In this document: in pieces, positions 18,667 to 27,962 of the stretch
Numbering within the stretch: the stretch's first letter is position 1
Layout of the letters: every line of letters starts with the position of its first letter
From: Enemella dayhoffiae
Lineage (GTDB): Bacteria > Actinomycetota > Actinomycetes > Propionibacteriales > Propionibacteriaceae
Direction: 5' to 3'
NCBI RefSeq assembly: GCF_002250625.1
Contig: NZ_NMVQ01000045.1
Location: 94,396-158,395, forward strand
Length of the DNA: 64,000 nt
Program-made: the position numbers and the translations under genes
The notes under the pieces: model-generated
Databases searched by the model: none
The model's input: the letters and a program-made list of their open reading frames with translations, nothing else
What the model was told of the DNA's origin: nothing

Positions 18667-19443
18667 ATGCGCACCTCGAACCCCGTACTTTCCCGGCAGG
18701 ACGCCTTCACGCCCTACCGGGCACCCCAGGGCCACCAGGGACCCCCCGGTCAGCAGACCGGCCGGATGACCCTGGACGACGTGCTCACCAAGACCGGGAT
18801 CACCATCGGTCTGGTGGTGCTCGCCGCGGCCGCCACCTTCTTTCTGATGCCGCCAGCGATCCTGCCGCTCGCGGGCATCGGGGCGGCGCTGTCCACCATC
18901 GTGATCACCTTCATCGTCGCGTTCCGGCGCACGGTGTCGCCCGCGCTGGTGGTGCTGTTCGCGCTGATCGAGGGCGTGTTCGTCGGCGCCATCTCCAAGT
19001 TCTTCGAGAACGCCTACTCCGGGATCGTCACCCAGGCCATCTTCGGCACCCTGGTCGCCGCCGTCGCCACCCTGGGGGCGTACAAGTTCTTCAACGTCCG
19101 GGTGACCGCCAAGTTCACCAAGATCGTGGGCATCGCCACCCTCGCCTTCGCCGTCGCCACCCTGGCCAACTTCCTGCTCGCCCTGGCCGGAGTCAACGGC
19201 GGCGCGGGCCTCGGGCTGCGCTCCGGCGTGACCGGACAGGTGAGCCTGCTCGCCATCGGCGTCTCGGCCATCGCGGTGGTGCTGGCCGTGCTCAACCTGG
19301 TGCTCGACTTCGACTACATCGAGCGCGGGATCGAGATGGGCGCCCCGGCCAATCAGTCCTGGAAGGCCGCCTTCGGCCTCACCGTCACCCTGGTCTGGCT
19401 CTACGTCGAGATCCTCCGCATCCTGAGCTATTTCCGGCGCTGA
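18667..19443 (+). CDS. Bax inhibitor-1 / YccA family membrane protein
   Basis: 258 aa; ATG 18667 is preferred because GGAGGA lies 4 nt upstream and an earlier in-frame ATG falls inside the tRNA. A ~35-residue hydrophilic N-terminus precedes seven membrane helices typical of the BI-1-like Pfam family. The EGVFVGAISKFFE segment and the C-terminal DFDYIERGIEMGAP and WLYVEILRILSYF are conserved in it. Members are thought to be Ca2+/H+ leak channels; role here unknown. Confidence 0.88.
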   Translation: MRTSNPVLSRQDAFTPYRAPQGHQGPPGQQTGRMTLDDVLTKTGITIGLVVLAAAATFFLMPPAILPLAGIGAALSTIVITFIVAFRRTVSPALVVLFALIEGVFVGAISKFFENAYSGIVTQAIFGTLVAAVATLGAYKFFNVRVTAKFTKIVGIATLAFAVATLANFLLALAGVNGGAGLGLRSGVTGQVSLLAIGVSAIAVVLAVLNLVLDFDYIERGIEMGAPANQSWKAAFGLTVTLVWLYVEILRILSYFRR

Positions 19444-19444
19444 A

Positions 19445-19920
19445 TTCTTGTGGGGGTCGACCCCCACACCCCCGCGCGCGCTCTGCGTCGCCTCGCTTCG
19501 GCTGAAATCCGCCCTGTTGGGCTGTCGGTTCCGATGGTCTGGTGGGGCGGATTTCATCCTCGGGCTCGGTGACGCAGCCCAGGGGACGCGCGCAGTTTCT
19601 TGTGGGGGGCGACCCCCACACCCCCGCGCGCGCTCTGCGTCGCCTCGCTTCGGCTGAAATCCGCCTGGTACGCCTGTAGGTTCCGATGGTCTGGTGGGGC
19701 GGATTTCATCCTCGGGCTCGGTGACGCAGCCCAGGGGACGCGCGCAGTTTCTTGTGGGGGGCGACCCCCACACCCCCGCGCGCGCTCTGCGTCGCCTCGC
19801 TTCGGCTGAATCCGCCTGGTACGCCTGACTGGTCGAGTTGGGATGCCGGGCGGATTTCATCCTCGGGCTCGGTGACGCAGCCCAGGGGACGCGCGCAGTT
19901 TCTTGTGGGGGGCGACCCCC
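19445..19920. repeat. Tandem array of 152-bp units (3.1 copies)
   Basis: Units begin at 19445, 19597, 19749 and 19900 (spacing 152, 152, 151); the last is cut after ~21 nt. Each starts TTCTTGTGGGGG, and holds a G-run/C-run hairpin, then GAAATCCGCC and its inverse GGCGGATTTC about 30 nt apart, flanked by CTGCGTC and GACGCAG, so each can fold into a long imperfect stem. The variable part is the loop. The array fills the 490-bp gap between convergent BI-1 and NUDIX genes. Confidence 0.92.
19449..19468. terminator. Perfect 20-bp palindrome after the BI-1 gene
   Basis: TGTGGGGGTCGACCCCCACA is exactly self-complementary and starts 6 nt after the stop codon; later repeat units carry the same stem with one extra G. 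It likely terminates transcription, by position and strength. Confidence 0.5.
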
Positions 19921-19933
19921 GTCGGGGCGGGAC

Positions 19934-20608
19934 TCAGAGGTTCTTGTCGAGCAGGGAGCGGGCGCCGGCCGTCCACCAGACGCGGCGCCAGCTGTCGGTC
20001 GGGACCCACTGGGCGGCCGCCGTGGTGCCTCCGACGTCGTGCACGACCGGGTCGATCGGGTCGGGGCAGTGGCCGGAATAGACCAGGCGCACCGCGTGGA
20101 AGTCCTCCAGAACACCGTTGGGGGCGCGGCCGATCCAGTGGTCCGACTGGACGGCGACCAACTCGCCCAGTTCCACCTGCTGGCCGGTCTCCTCCCACGC
20201 CTCGCGGACCACCGTGCGGGCCGGCTCCTCACCCGGGTCGACGCCACCCCCGGGCAGCCCCCACTGACCCGGCACGTGGGTGCGATCCGAGAACTGGGTG
20301 GCGAGCAGGCCCCGGGACGAGGTGATGATCCCGTACGCCGCGACCCGCTGGCGGACCACCGGCACCTCGTCGGGGTCGGTCTGCAGATCCGGGTCGAGGC
20401 CGCGAGGCCGGCGCAGCCGGACCTGACCGTGTGAATGCGGAGCCCCCTGCACGGTCAGCACGATCTCCTCACCGTCGCGGGAGGCGTACAACGGCCGGGT
20501 CAGGCTCAACCCGTGCTGCCAGACGGCCACGTGCGGATCCTCGCCGTGGCCGAGGTCGCTGGCGAACAGCTCCCGCCCACCGGGGGTCGACACGCACACG
20601 ATCCGCAT
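19934..20608 (-). CDS. NUDIX hydrolase
   Basis: 224 aa. An N-terminal ~85-residue region is followed by a NUDIX domain with the full box GGGVDPGEEPARTVVREAWEETGQ summarised as GxGE...REaWEETG (about residues 118-141). The FSDRTHVPGQWGLPGGG lead-in is typical of MutT-like enzymes with extra N-terminal domain. It hydrolyses a nucleoside diphosphate linked to an unknown group. Convergent with the repeat array. Confidence 0.85.
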   Translation of the reverse strand: MRIVCVSTPGGRELFASDLGHGEDPHVAVWQHGLSLTRPLYASRDGEEIVLTVQGAPHSHGQVRLRRPRGLDPDLQTDPDEVPVVRQRVAAYGIITSSRGLLATQFSDRTHVPGQWGLPGGGVDPGEEPARTVVREAWEETGQQVELGELVAVQSDHWIGRAPNGVLEDFHAVRLVYSGHCPDPIDPVVHDVGGTTAAAQWVPTDSWRRVWWTAGARSLLDKNL

Positions 20609-20752
20609 CCGTCCATCATGGCCTGTCGGTCAAGGCGTCGCGAGCCGCCGGGCCGGGCTCCAGCGAGCCAGCGGCCGCGGCTTCCGCCGTCCCGCTACAC
20701 TCGTGCTCGCTCGTCCAGCGGCGACGCCCCTGTCCGGACACGTGGAGGTTCG

Positions 20753-21625
20753 ATGCAGTACAACGACAACGCGCAGCTCGATCCCGGCCAGGTGTCGGGG
20801 GGCGGCGGCGGTGGCGGCCGGATCGCCGTCGGTGGCGGCATCGGCGTGACGATCATTCTGTTCCTGCTCTCGCAGTTGCTGGGCGTCGACCTGACCGGCC
20901 TGGCCGGCGGTTCCAGCCAGCCGCAGGAGGACCCCAACCAGCCCAACCCGTACGCCAACTGCCGCAGCGGTGCCGACGTGCGCACCAACCGCGAGTGTCG
21001 CTGGGTGGCGTACACCAACTCGATCCAGGGCTACTGGTCGCAGACCCTGCAGGGCTATCAGATGACCCAGACCAAGATCTTCACCGGCCAGATCAACACC
21101 GCGTGCGGTGCCGCGTCCTCGGCTGTCGGCCCGTTCTATTGCCCGGCCGACCGGTTCGTCTATCTCGACACCGGCTTCTTCGACCAGCTCACCCAGCAGC
21201 TCGGCGCCAAGGGCGGGGACGCCGCCGAGGCGTACGTGATCGCCCACGAGTATGGCCACCACATCTCCAACCAGATCGGCACCATGGAGCAGGCGCAGGC
21301 GGCCGGCAACCAGACCGGTCCGGACTCCCCGCAGGTACGCCTGGAGCTGCAGGCGGACTGCTTCGCCGGGGTCTGGCTGAAGAACGCGACCGCCGACCCG
21401 AACAGCCCGATCGCCCAGATCACCAACGACGACCTGGCCCGGGCGGTGGACGCGGCGATCGCGGTCGGTGACGACCGGATCCAGCAGCGCACCCAGGGTC
21501 GGGTGGACCGCGAGTCGTGGACCCACGGCTCCTCCGCGCAGCGCAAGAAGTGGCTGTCCACCGGCTACAACTCGGGCAACCCGAACACCTGCGACACGTT
21601 CGCCCGGGACGCCCAGGTCGCCTGA
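20753..21625 (+). CDS. Neutral zinc metallopeptidase (YpfJ-like)
   Basis: 290 aa, GGAGG 5 nt before ATG. A short N-terminus is rich in Gly, then one membrane helix (about residues 29-48) and a YpfJ/zinc-metallopeptidase domain. The zinc site HEYGHH is at about residue 166; the downstream glutamate ligand region is LELQADCFAGVWLKN. Pairs of cysteines (NCRSGADVRTNREC, ACGAASSAVGPFYC) suggest disulphides, so the domain is likely extracytoplasmic. Substrate unknown. Confidence 0.9.
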   Translation: MQYNDNAQLDPGQVSGGGGGGGRIAVGGGIGVTIILFLLSQLLGVDLTGLAGGSSQPQEDPNQPNPYANCRSGADVRTNRECRWVAYTNSIQGYWSQTLQGYQMTQTKIFTGQINTACGAASSAVGPFYCPADRFVYLDTGFFDQLTQQLGAKGGDAAEAYVIAHEYGHHISNQIGTMEQAQAAGNQTGPDSPQVRLELQADCFAGVWLKNATADPNSPIAQITNDDLARAVDAAIAVGDDRIQQRTQGRVDRESWTHGSSAQRKKWLSTGYNSGNPNTCDTFARDAQVA

Positions 21626-21682
21626 CCCACTTGGCGCGACCCCGCCCGCTCGGCCCTCGTGCGGCACGGCAGGATGGGTGCC

Positions 21683-22909
21683 ATGAGGATCGTTGAAGAG
21701 GCCGCGCTGGCGGCCCGGCTGGGTGCCGTACCCGACGGGTCGCGGGTCGTGGCGACCGGAAACTTCGCCACCCCACGCGCGTTGATGGGCATCGTCGACC
21801 GCGCGATCGAGACCTATCGGTTGTGCATGCTGAACGCCCAGCCGGGCATCCCGGACCGCGCGGGGGTGGTGCACGAGTCGTCCTTCGTCGGCCCGGGGAT
21901 GCGCCGCAGCGACCGGCTGCGCTATCTGCCCGCGCGGCTGTCGATGGTGCCGACCCTGTTCGCCGGGCCGCTGCCGCCCGAAGTGGTCGTGCTGCACGTC
22001 TCGCGGCCGCGGGGTTCGATGGTGTCGATGGGCATCGAGGTGAACATCCTGCCGGCCGCGATCGAGGCCTGCCGGCAGCGCGGTGGGCTGGTGATCGCTC
22101 AGGTGAACGACCGGATGCCGTTCATCGGCGGGGACGCACTGGTCCCGGTCGACGACATCGACCTGGCGATCGAGGTCGACGAGGAACTCGCGACCCACGC
22201 CCCCGGGGCGATCGACGACGAGTCGGCGGCGATCGGCGCGGCGGTGGCCGCCGGCGTCCGCGACGGGACCACCCTGCAGACCGGTATCGGCGCGGTCCCC
22301 GATGCGGTGCTCGCCGCGCTCACCGAGCGGCGCGGGCTGCGGGTGTGGACCGAGATGTTCTCCGACGGGGTGCTGGCCCTGGACCGGCAGGGCTGCCTGG
22401 ATCAGGATCATCCGCTGATCACCTCCTTCCTGTTCGGGTCGGCGGAGCTGTACGCCTGGGCCGACGGCAATCCGCGGGTGCGGATGCTGCGCACCGAAAA
22501 GACCAACGATCCGGCGCTGATCGCGCTGAACCGGCAGATGCTGAGCGTGAACACCGCCCTGCAGGTCGACCTGTTCGGGCAGGCGAACGCGTCGCGGATC
22601 AAGCACCGGATCTATTCCGGCACCGGCGGCCAGACCGACTTCATCGTCGGCGCGATGCACGCCCCCGGTGGTCGGGCGGTGCTCGCGCTGAAGTCCTGGC
22701 ACCCCAAGGCGGACGTGTCCACCGTGGTCGGCCACCTCACCGAGGCGACCACGTCGATGCAGATGAGCGCGGTGGTCACCGAGCAGGGCACCGCCGAGTT
22801 GTGGGGTCACACCCAGACCGAGCAGGCGGCCAACCTGATCGAACACGCCGCCCACCCGCGCGCCCGCGAAGCCCTGTGGGACGAGGCCAAGAACCTCGGC
22901 CTCGCCTGA
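21683..22909 (+). CDS. Acetyl-CoA hydrolase / CoA-transferase family
   Basis: 408 aa. Belongs to the acetyl-CoA hydrolase/4-hydroxybutyrate CoA-transferase family: GIGAVPDAVLAAL, then WTEMFSDGVLAL with the catalytic glutamate in the TEM(F/I)SDG motif, and the C-terminal half with GGQTDFIVGA and TEQGTAELWGHT. It would move CoA between carboxylic acids (acetate, 4-hydroxybutyrate, propionate or succinate); substrate cannot be told from sequence. CAGGAT lies 7 nt before the chosen ATG; an earlier in-frame ATG at 21659 is less likely. Confidence 0.85.
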   Translation: MRIVEEAALAARLGAVPDGSRVVATGNFATPRALMGIVDRAIETYRLCMLNAQPGIPDRAGVVHESSFVGPGMRRSDRLRYLPARLSMVPTLFAGPLPPEVVVLHVSRPRGSMVSMGIEVNILPAAIEACRQRGGLVIAQVNDRMPFIGGDALVPVDDIDLAIEVDEELATHAPGAIDDESAAIGAAVAAGVRDGTTLQTGIGAVPDAVLAALTERRGLRVWTEMFSDGVLALDRQGCLDQDHPLITSFLFGSAELYAWADGNPRVRMLRTEKTNDPALIALNRQMLSVNTALQVDLFGQANASRIKHRIYSGTGGQTDFIVGAMHAPGGRAVLALKSWHPKADVSTVVGHLTEATTSMQMSAVVTEQGTAELWGHTQTEQAANLIEHAAHPRAREALWDEAKNLGLA

Positions 22910-22926
22910 GCCAGCGGACCGGACCG

Positions 22927-24588
22927 CTAGCGGCGGGGGCAGATCCAGAGACCGTCGGCGGACCAGAGCCGCCGTTGGCAGTCGAAGTTCTGGGCGAGGG
23001 CGGCGGCCACCCGCGGGTTCGCCGTGGCCGGGTCGAACCAGTCGAGCTCGATCACGGCGGCGCCCGCCCGAGGGTCGGAGAGGCAGTCCAGGTTTTCCGC
23101 GAAGCTGCGGGTGCCCTCGACCCGAGCAGCCTGCCTGCCGACCGCCCGCTGCAGGAACGTCGGAGAGGCATAGCGGCACGGCGTCGGGTTGCCCAGCACC
23201 CACGGCGTACCGAAGGCCAGATAGACCACGGGCACGTCGGGAGCCAGCACCCGGTGCGCCCGCTCGGCGGTGGCACCGGCGTGCTTGGCCTCGGCCAGGT
23301 TGACCGCCGGGGTGACGGTGCGGTGGGCCAGCGAGAACGAGTACGCCGCCCGCGGTGAGAGGGTGACCAGCAGCGGCAGCAGGCAGGCCATCGCCATCCA
23401 GCCGCGGCCGGTGGAGATCCGGTCCCGCCAGCGGTCGCGGAAGACCGACGGCTGCCACCAGACAAGTCCGACGCCGACGGCCAGCACCACCAGCACCGCG
23501 GCCAGCGCCAGCCAGGTGCTCCGCCCCCGGAACTCGTTCCCGGGCACGAACAGCAGCGTGGACATCCCGAAGGCGAGCGCAGCGGTGGTCGGCAGAGCCA
23601 CCGGTACGCCCTCCCCGATCCGCACCGCGCGGTGCGCGATGGTGGCCACCGACACGGCGGAGAACACCGGCAGCGCAGCCAGGTGATAGAGGAAGTTCTG
23701 ATGCTGCACCACGAACGGCAGCACCAGCAGCGCCATCAGCGCCAGGTTCCACAACGCCCAGCGCCGGTGCCCGCCACCGCGCTGCCACAGCCACACCTGC
23801 GCCACCAGCGCCACGATGGTGATCGGGGACACCACCAGCGCGTTCACCAGGCCTTTGCCGCTGCCCAGCACGGCCCCCACGCTCAGCGGCGGGTTGAGCC
23901 GGGGCAGGTCCATCAGCCACTGCCACTCGTGCGGTTCGGCCAGCACCGTCAGCACGAACAGCGCGACGGTGGCGAGCAGCGTGACCAGGGCGGTGAGCCG
24001 GGCCAGTCGGGTGTCTATCGCGGCCAGCAGCAGCAGTGCCGCCAACGCCGTCGGAGCCGTGGTGAACTTGAGCAGCACCACGACCGCGAGCAGGATTCCG
24101 GCGGCGATCGGCGGCAGGATCCCGTGATCGGCGAGCAGCGCCACCCCGATCGCCAACGCGGCCAAGGCTACGGCGTACCACTCGGGTTCGGCGAAGTCCC
24201 AGCCGGGCGCCCAGGCCAGGCCGCCGAAGGTCGCCAACCCGATCCATTCGGCCCCCCGTACGCCGGCCCAGCGGCGCAACCCGACGGCAAGTGACGCCGC
24301 GGCGAGGCCGGCGATCACCATCGACCACAACCGGACCAGGATCTCCTCACTCCAGTAGTGGGTGGGGGAGAGCTGATCGATGGCCCACATCAACCCCCGG
24401 GAGAAGAAGGGGCGGTGCACCCACACCTCGTACCACTCCAGCCCTCCGGCGCGGGTGGTCTGCAGCGCGCCGAGCACGTAGCGGACGTCCTGATTGATCC
24501 CGGGGCGCACCACCTGGATCACCGTGACCAGGCAGACGAGGGTGATCAGCAGCCAGCGCCAGAGCCGGGGAAAGCGCCGTGTCTGCAC
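22927..24588 (-). CDS. Polytopic membrane protein, GT-C-like
   Basis: 553 aa with roughly 11 predicted membrane helices over residues 10-430 and a C-terminal extracytoplasmic domain of ~130 residues with paired cysteines (PCRYASPT, NFDCQRRLW, WICPRR). The layout (loop after helix 1 with GINQDVRY, alternating helices, soluble tail) resembles GT-C glycosyltransferases that use polyprenyl-linked sugars, but I see no decisive motif. Single gene, convergent with the CoA-transferase. Confidence 0.65.
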   Translation of the reverse strand: MQTRRFPRLWRWLLITLVCLVTVIQVVRPGINQDVRYVLGALQTTRAGGLEWYEVWVHRPFFSRGLMWAIDQLSPTHYWSEEILVRLWSMVIAGLAAASLAVGLRRWAGVRGAEWIGLATFGGLAWAPGWDFAEPEWYAVALAALAIGVALLADHGILPPIAAGILLAVVVLLKFTTAPTALAALLLLAAIDTRLARLTALVTLLATVALFVLTVLAEPHEWQWLMDLPRLNPPLSVGAVLGSGKGLVNALVVSPITIVALVAQVWLWQRGGGHRRWALWNLALMALLVLPFVVQHQNFLYHLAALPVFSAVSVATIAHRAVRIGEGVPVALPTTAALAFGMSTLLFVPGNEFRGRSTWLALAAVLVVLAVGVGLVWWQPSVFRDRWRDRISTGRGWMAMACLLPLLVTLSPRAAYSFSLAHRTVTPAVNLAEAKHAGATAERAHRVLAPDVPVVYLAFGTPWVLGNPTPCRYASPTFLQRAVGRQAARVEGTRSFAENLDCLSDPRAGAAVIELDWFDPATANPRVAAALAQNFDCQRRLWSADGLWICPRR

Positions 24589-24633
24589 GCTCCGAACCTA
24601 GCGCAAGGGGTTACTGAGGCTACGCTGACGGGG

Positions 24634-25698
24634 ATGATCAAGTACCTGGGCTCGAAGCGGACCCTGGTGCCGGTGCTCGGGGAGTTGTTCGCCCGATCCG
24701 GGGCCGGGACCGCCGTCGACCTGTTCACCGGGACGACCCGGGTGGCCCAGGAGTTCGCCCGCCGAGGCGGGTTCGTGCACGCCAACGACACCGCGGCGTA
24801 CGCCCACCTGCTCGCCCAGTGCTATCTGGAGAGCGACCCCGACCAAATCGACCCGGCTGAGCTCGCCGACGCCCTCGCCCACCTCGCCGCACTGCCGGAT
24901 CGTCGCGGCTACGTCACCCGGGTGTTCTGCGAGCAGGCCCGCTATTTTCAACCACACAACGGAATGCGGATCGACGCCATCCGCGCCGGCATCGACGAGC
25001 ACTATGCCGACCACCCGCTGCGCCCACTGCTGCTCACCTCGCTCATCGAAGCCGCCGACCGCGTCGACTCGACCGTCGGGTTGCAGATGGCCTACCTGAA
25101 GTCGTGGTCGGCCCGCTCCCACCAACCGCTGCGGTTGCGTACGCCGCAGCCGGCCCCCGGGACCGGGCGGGCCTGGCAGCTGGACGCCGCCGAGGCGGTA
25201 CGCCGCATCCCCGCGGTCGACCTGGCCTACCTCGACCCGCCCTACAACCAGCACCGCTACTTCACCAACTATCACGTCTGGGAGACCCTGGTGCGCGGCG
25301 ACGAACCCGAGCACTACGGGATCGCCTGCAAGCGGGTCGACTCCCGCGGCGAGGAGACCAAGAGCCCCTGGAACAGCCGGCGGACGATGCCCGCCGAGTT
25401 CGAGCGGGTGCTGGCCGGGCTGCGCGCCGAGGTGCTGGTGCTGTCGTTCAGCAACGAGGGGTTCCTGCCGCTGGAGACGCTGGTCGAGCTGGGTGCGGCC
25501 GGTGGCCGGGAGGTACGGGTGCTGCAGTTCGACACCCGCCGCCACGTCGGCGCCCGGATCGGCATCCACAACCTCGCCGGGGTGAAGGTGGGTCGGGTCA
25601 GCCACACCCGCAACACCGAATATCTGTTGGTGTGCGGGGAATCCGCCCGGGTGGACGCGATGGTGAACGGGTTGCAGCCGCTCGCCGCGGCGACGTGA
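24634..25698 (+). CDS. D12-class N6-adenine DNA methyltransferase
   Basis: 354 aa. The N-terminus MIKYLGSKRTL is typical of Dam/D12 enzymes; motif I is DLFTGTTRVAQEFARRG (residues ~30-46) and the catalytic motif IV is LDPPYNQHRYF near residue 203. No restriction endonuclease or specificity subunit is adjacent, so it is an orphan methylase, perhaps epigenetic. TACGCT lies 7 nt before the ATG. Next gene is Sir2, 20 nt away, same strand. Confidence 0.85.
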   Translation: MIKYLGSKRTLVPVLGELFARSGAGTAVDLFTGTTRVAQEFARRGGFVHANDTAAYAHLLAQCYLESDPDQIDPAELADALAHLAALPDRRGYVTRVFCEQARYFQPHNGMRIDAIRAGIDEHYADHPLRPLLLTSLIEAADRVDSTVGLQMAYLKSWSARSHQPLRLRTPQPAPGTGRAWQLDAAEAVRRIPAVDLAYLDPPYNQHRYFTNYHVWETLVRGDEPEHYGIACKRVDSRGEETKSPWNSRRTMPAEFERVLAGLRAEVLVLSFSNEGFLPLETLVELGAAGGREVRVLQFDTRRHVGARIGIHNLAGVKVGRVSHTRNTEYLLVCGESARVDAMVNGLQPLAAAT

Positions 25699-25718
25699 GA
25701 TCCGTCTAGGCTTGCCCC

Positions 25719-26462
25719 ATGGTTCCCAGCGCCATCGCCGACCTGGTCACCGCCGCCCGCCGGATCACCGTGCTCACCGGGGCGGGGATGAGCGCGGAGT
25801 CGGGGGTGCCCACCTTCCGGGACGCGCAGACCGGGTGGTGGGCGCGTTACGACCCGATGCAGCTGGCCACGCCGGAGGCGTTCGACGAGGACCCCGATCT
25901 GGTCTGGGCCTGGTATCTGCGGCGGCTGCAGCTGGTCCGCGGAGCCCAGCCACATTCGGGACACCATGCGCTCAGTTCCTGGGCGGTGCTGCGCCCGCTG
26001 AGCATCGTCACCCAGAACGTTGACGACCTGCACGAGCGCGCCGGCTCCACGGTGCTGGCGCACCTGCACGGCAGCCTGGCCGAGTTTCGCTGCGCTTCCT
26101 GCGGGGGTACGCCGCAGCGCCTGCCGGAGCTGCCCGACGAGGTGCCGGAACGGGTCGCGCCGCCGTTCTGCACCGACTGTGGCGGACGGATCCGGCCCGG
26201 GGTGGTCTGGTTCGGGGAGGCGTTGCCGCAGCAGCCGTTCGCCCACGCCGAGCAGGCGGTGACCGATGCCGACCTGGTGCTTGTCGTGGGCACCTCCGGG
26301 CTGGTCCAGCCGGCGGCCGGTCTCCCGCTGCGGGCGCGCGCCGCGGGCGTACCGACGGTGGAGCTGAACCCTACCGACACCGCGCTCAGCGACTATGTGC
26401 AGCACCGTTGGCGGACCACCGCGGCCGAGGGACTGCCGCGGCTGCTCGAGCTGCTCGGCTGA
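25719..26462 (+). CDS. Sir2-family NAD-dependent deacylase
   Basis: 247 aa, a compact sirtuin. NAD site GAGMSAESGVPTFRD (residues ~22-36), TQNVDDLHERAG, catalytic histidine in HLHGSL, zinc fingers CASCGG and CTDCGGRIRPGVVWFGE, and VGTSGLVQPAA. It removes acyl groups from protein lysines, using NAD. TAGGCT at 25707-25712 is 6 nt before the ATG, consistent with leaderless expression. Confidence 0.93.
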   Translation: MVPSAIADLVTAARRITVLTGAGMSAESGVPTFRDAQTGWWARYDPMQLATPEAFDEDPDLVWAWYLRRLQLVRGAQPHSGHHALSSWAVLRPLSIVTQNVDDLHERAGSTVLAHLHGSLAEFRCASCGGTPQRLPELPDEVPERVAPPFCTDCGGRIRPGVVWFGEALPQQPFAHAEQAVTDADLVLVVGTSGLVQPAAGLPLRARAAGVPTVELNPTDTALSDYVQHRWRTTAAEGLPRLLELLG

Positions 26463-26468
26463 ACGCCC

Positions 26469-26990
26469 TCAGAGGGCCAGCAGCATCGTCTCGGAGGTTC
26501 CGCTGAAGCCGACGGTCCGAAAGCCCAGCCGCTCGTAGAGGTCGCGGGCCGGGTTGTCCGGGTCGACGCTCAGGCTCACCCCCGGCAGTCCGCGTTCGCG
26601 GGCCAGTTCGAGCAGGGCGCAGAGCAGCTCCCGGCCGGTGCCCTCGGCGCGGTCGTCGGGGTCGGGCACGGCGACGGTCAGCTCGGGGATGCTGGGGCCG
26701 ACGAACCCGTAGCCGGGGTCCTCCCCGGTGAAGAACCGCAACCAGGCCACCGCGACCGGGCGGTCGTCCTCGGTGACCGCGACCAGGCCCAGGTCGGCCC
26801 GCGGATCGTCGCCCGTGGCCTCCGCCGGGCGGGGATCCCGCCAGTAGTGGCTGAGCGCCGGATCGGACGCCACCTGCTCCATGCCGATCTGCTCGGTGGA
26901 GGTGAACCGGCCGACCGACCAGTTCACGGCGGCGTACACGGCGTGGCGGAGCAGGTCCTCGTCGGCGGAGGTGAGTGGGCGGTGACGCAT
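26469..26990 (-). CDS. GNAT-family N-acetyltransferase
   Basis: 173 aa starting at ATG 26990 (MRHRPLTSADEDLLR). Acetyl-CoA-binding motif A is RAEGTGRELLCALLELAR and motif B follows as LSVDPDNPARDLYERLGF. Substrate unknown. Convergent with Sir2 (6 nt) and divergent from the DUF2510 gene. Confidence 0.85.
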   Translation of the reverse strand: MRHRPLTSADEDLLRHAVYAAVNWSVGRFTSTEQIGMEQVASDPALSHYWRDPRPAEATGDDPRADLGLVAVTEDDRPVAVAWLRFFTGEDPGYGFVGPSIPELTVAVPDPDDRAEGTGRELLCALLELARERGLPGVSLSVDPDNPARDLYERLGFRTVGFSGTSETMLLAL

Positions 26991-27013
26991 GGGGCTCAGG
27001 TTAGACTCCGCCC

Positions 27014-27955
27014 GTGCAGGCACCCGGCTGGTATCCCGATCCGAGCGGTCAACCGCAGAGCTTCCGTTTCTGGGACGGCCAGTGGTGGACACCGGTCACC
27101 ACCCACGACCCGCGGACGCCGTGGCCGACCCCCGAGGAACTCACCCGACCCGGACTGCAGCCTCTGGGAGCAGACCAGTCCCAACAGGGCCCCCAAACCC
27201 AACCTGGCCAACCCGCGCCCGGCCAACCCGCGCCCGGTACTCCCGGGCCGGGCGTACCGGCACCCGCCCGCTCCCGGACCCCGTTGTTCATCGGCCTGGG
27301 CGCGGTGCTGGTGCTCGCGCTGGTGATCGCCGGGGCGCTCTGGTTCACCCGCGGCGGTGAGACCACCGGCCCGACCTCCCCGCCGATCGCGCCGCCGACC
27401 AGCGGGCCCACCTCGGTCGGGTCGAGCGGCCCGCCGACGCCGACGCGGTTGCGCTGCGACAACGGCAACGGCAACCAGACCTCCCAGCAGGCGGCCAGTT
27501 ATTCCTCCACCGGTCTGCGGATCGACACGCCACCCAGCTTCACCTTCCGTTTCGACCGCAACTACTGGACCTGGGCCGACGACTTCGCCGCCTGGGGCCG
27601 CGGTCCCGAGGGGGCCGGGGTCGTGCTCGCCGGGATCCGCGCCGAGAACGGGTTCTCCGACCCCTCCAGGGCCGGGGAGCAGGTGCTGGAGTGCATGGTC
27701 GCCAGCCTGTCCCGGCAGGGCGGCAAGACCACCAGCGAGGGGGCCAGGACCGCGCCGACCACCGTCGACGGGATGCCCGCCCACCGCACCACGGCCCGGC
27801 TGCTGTCCAGCGAACCCAAGCCCCTGGTGGTCAGCATCACCGTGATCGACTCCGGTCAGCCGGGCAAGCTCGGTCAGCTGATCGCCTTTCATCCCGAGGG
27901 CAGCCCGGTCCAGGCCGAGATCGAGCAGGCGGCGGCGAGCGTACGCCGCGGCTGA
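27014..27955 (+). CDS. DUF2510 membrane protein
   Basis: 313 aa from GTG 27014. Residues 3-30 are the DUF2510 motif (GWYPDPSGQ...FRFWDGQWW). A Pro/Gln/Gly linker (QPAPGQPAPG) leads to one membrane helix near 95-113, then a Thr/Pro/Ser linker and an extracytoplasmic ~170-residue domain with two cysteines. TAGACT is 6 nt before the start. Function unknown. Confidence 0.8.
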   Translation: MQAPGWYPDPSGQPQSFRFWDGQWWTPVTTHDPRTPWPTPEELTRPGLQPLGADQSQQGPQTQPGQPAPGQPAPGTPGPGVPAPARSRTPLFIGLGAVLVLALVIAGALWFTRGGETTGPTSPPIAPPTSGPTSVGSSGPPTPTRLRCDNGNGNQTSQQAASYSSTGLRIDTPPSFTFRFDRNYWTWADDFAAWGRGPEGAGVVLAGIRAENGFSDPSRAGEQVLECMVASLSRQGGKTTSEGARTAPTTVDGMPAHRTTARLLSSEPKPLVVSITVIDSGQPGKLGQLIAFHPEGSPVQAEIEQAAASVRRG

Positions 27956-27962
27956 GACCGGC

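Noticed and set aside
19448..20081. Three short plus-strand open frames in the 152-bp repeats
   Set aside because: They are periodic copies of the repeat, start near a hairpin, and lack ribosome sites.
20630..24328. 1232-residue open frame on the minus strand
   Set aside because: It lies opposite three well-supported genes (metallopeptidase, CoA-transferase, membrane protein) and has a low-complexity Arg/Gly/His composition typical of antisense frames in GC-rich DNA.
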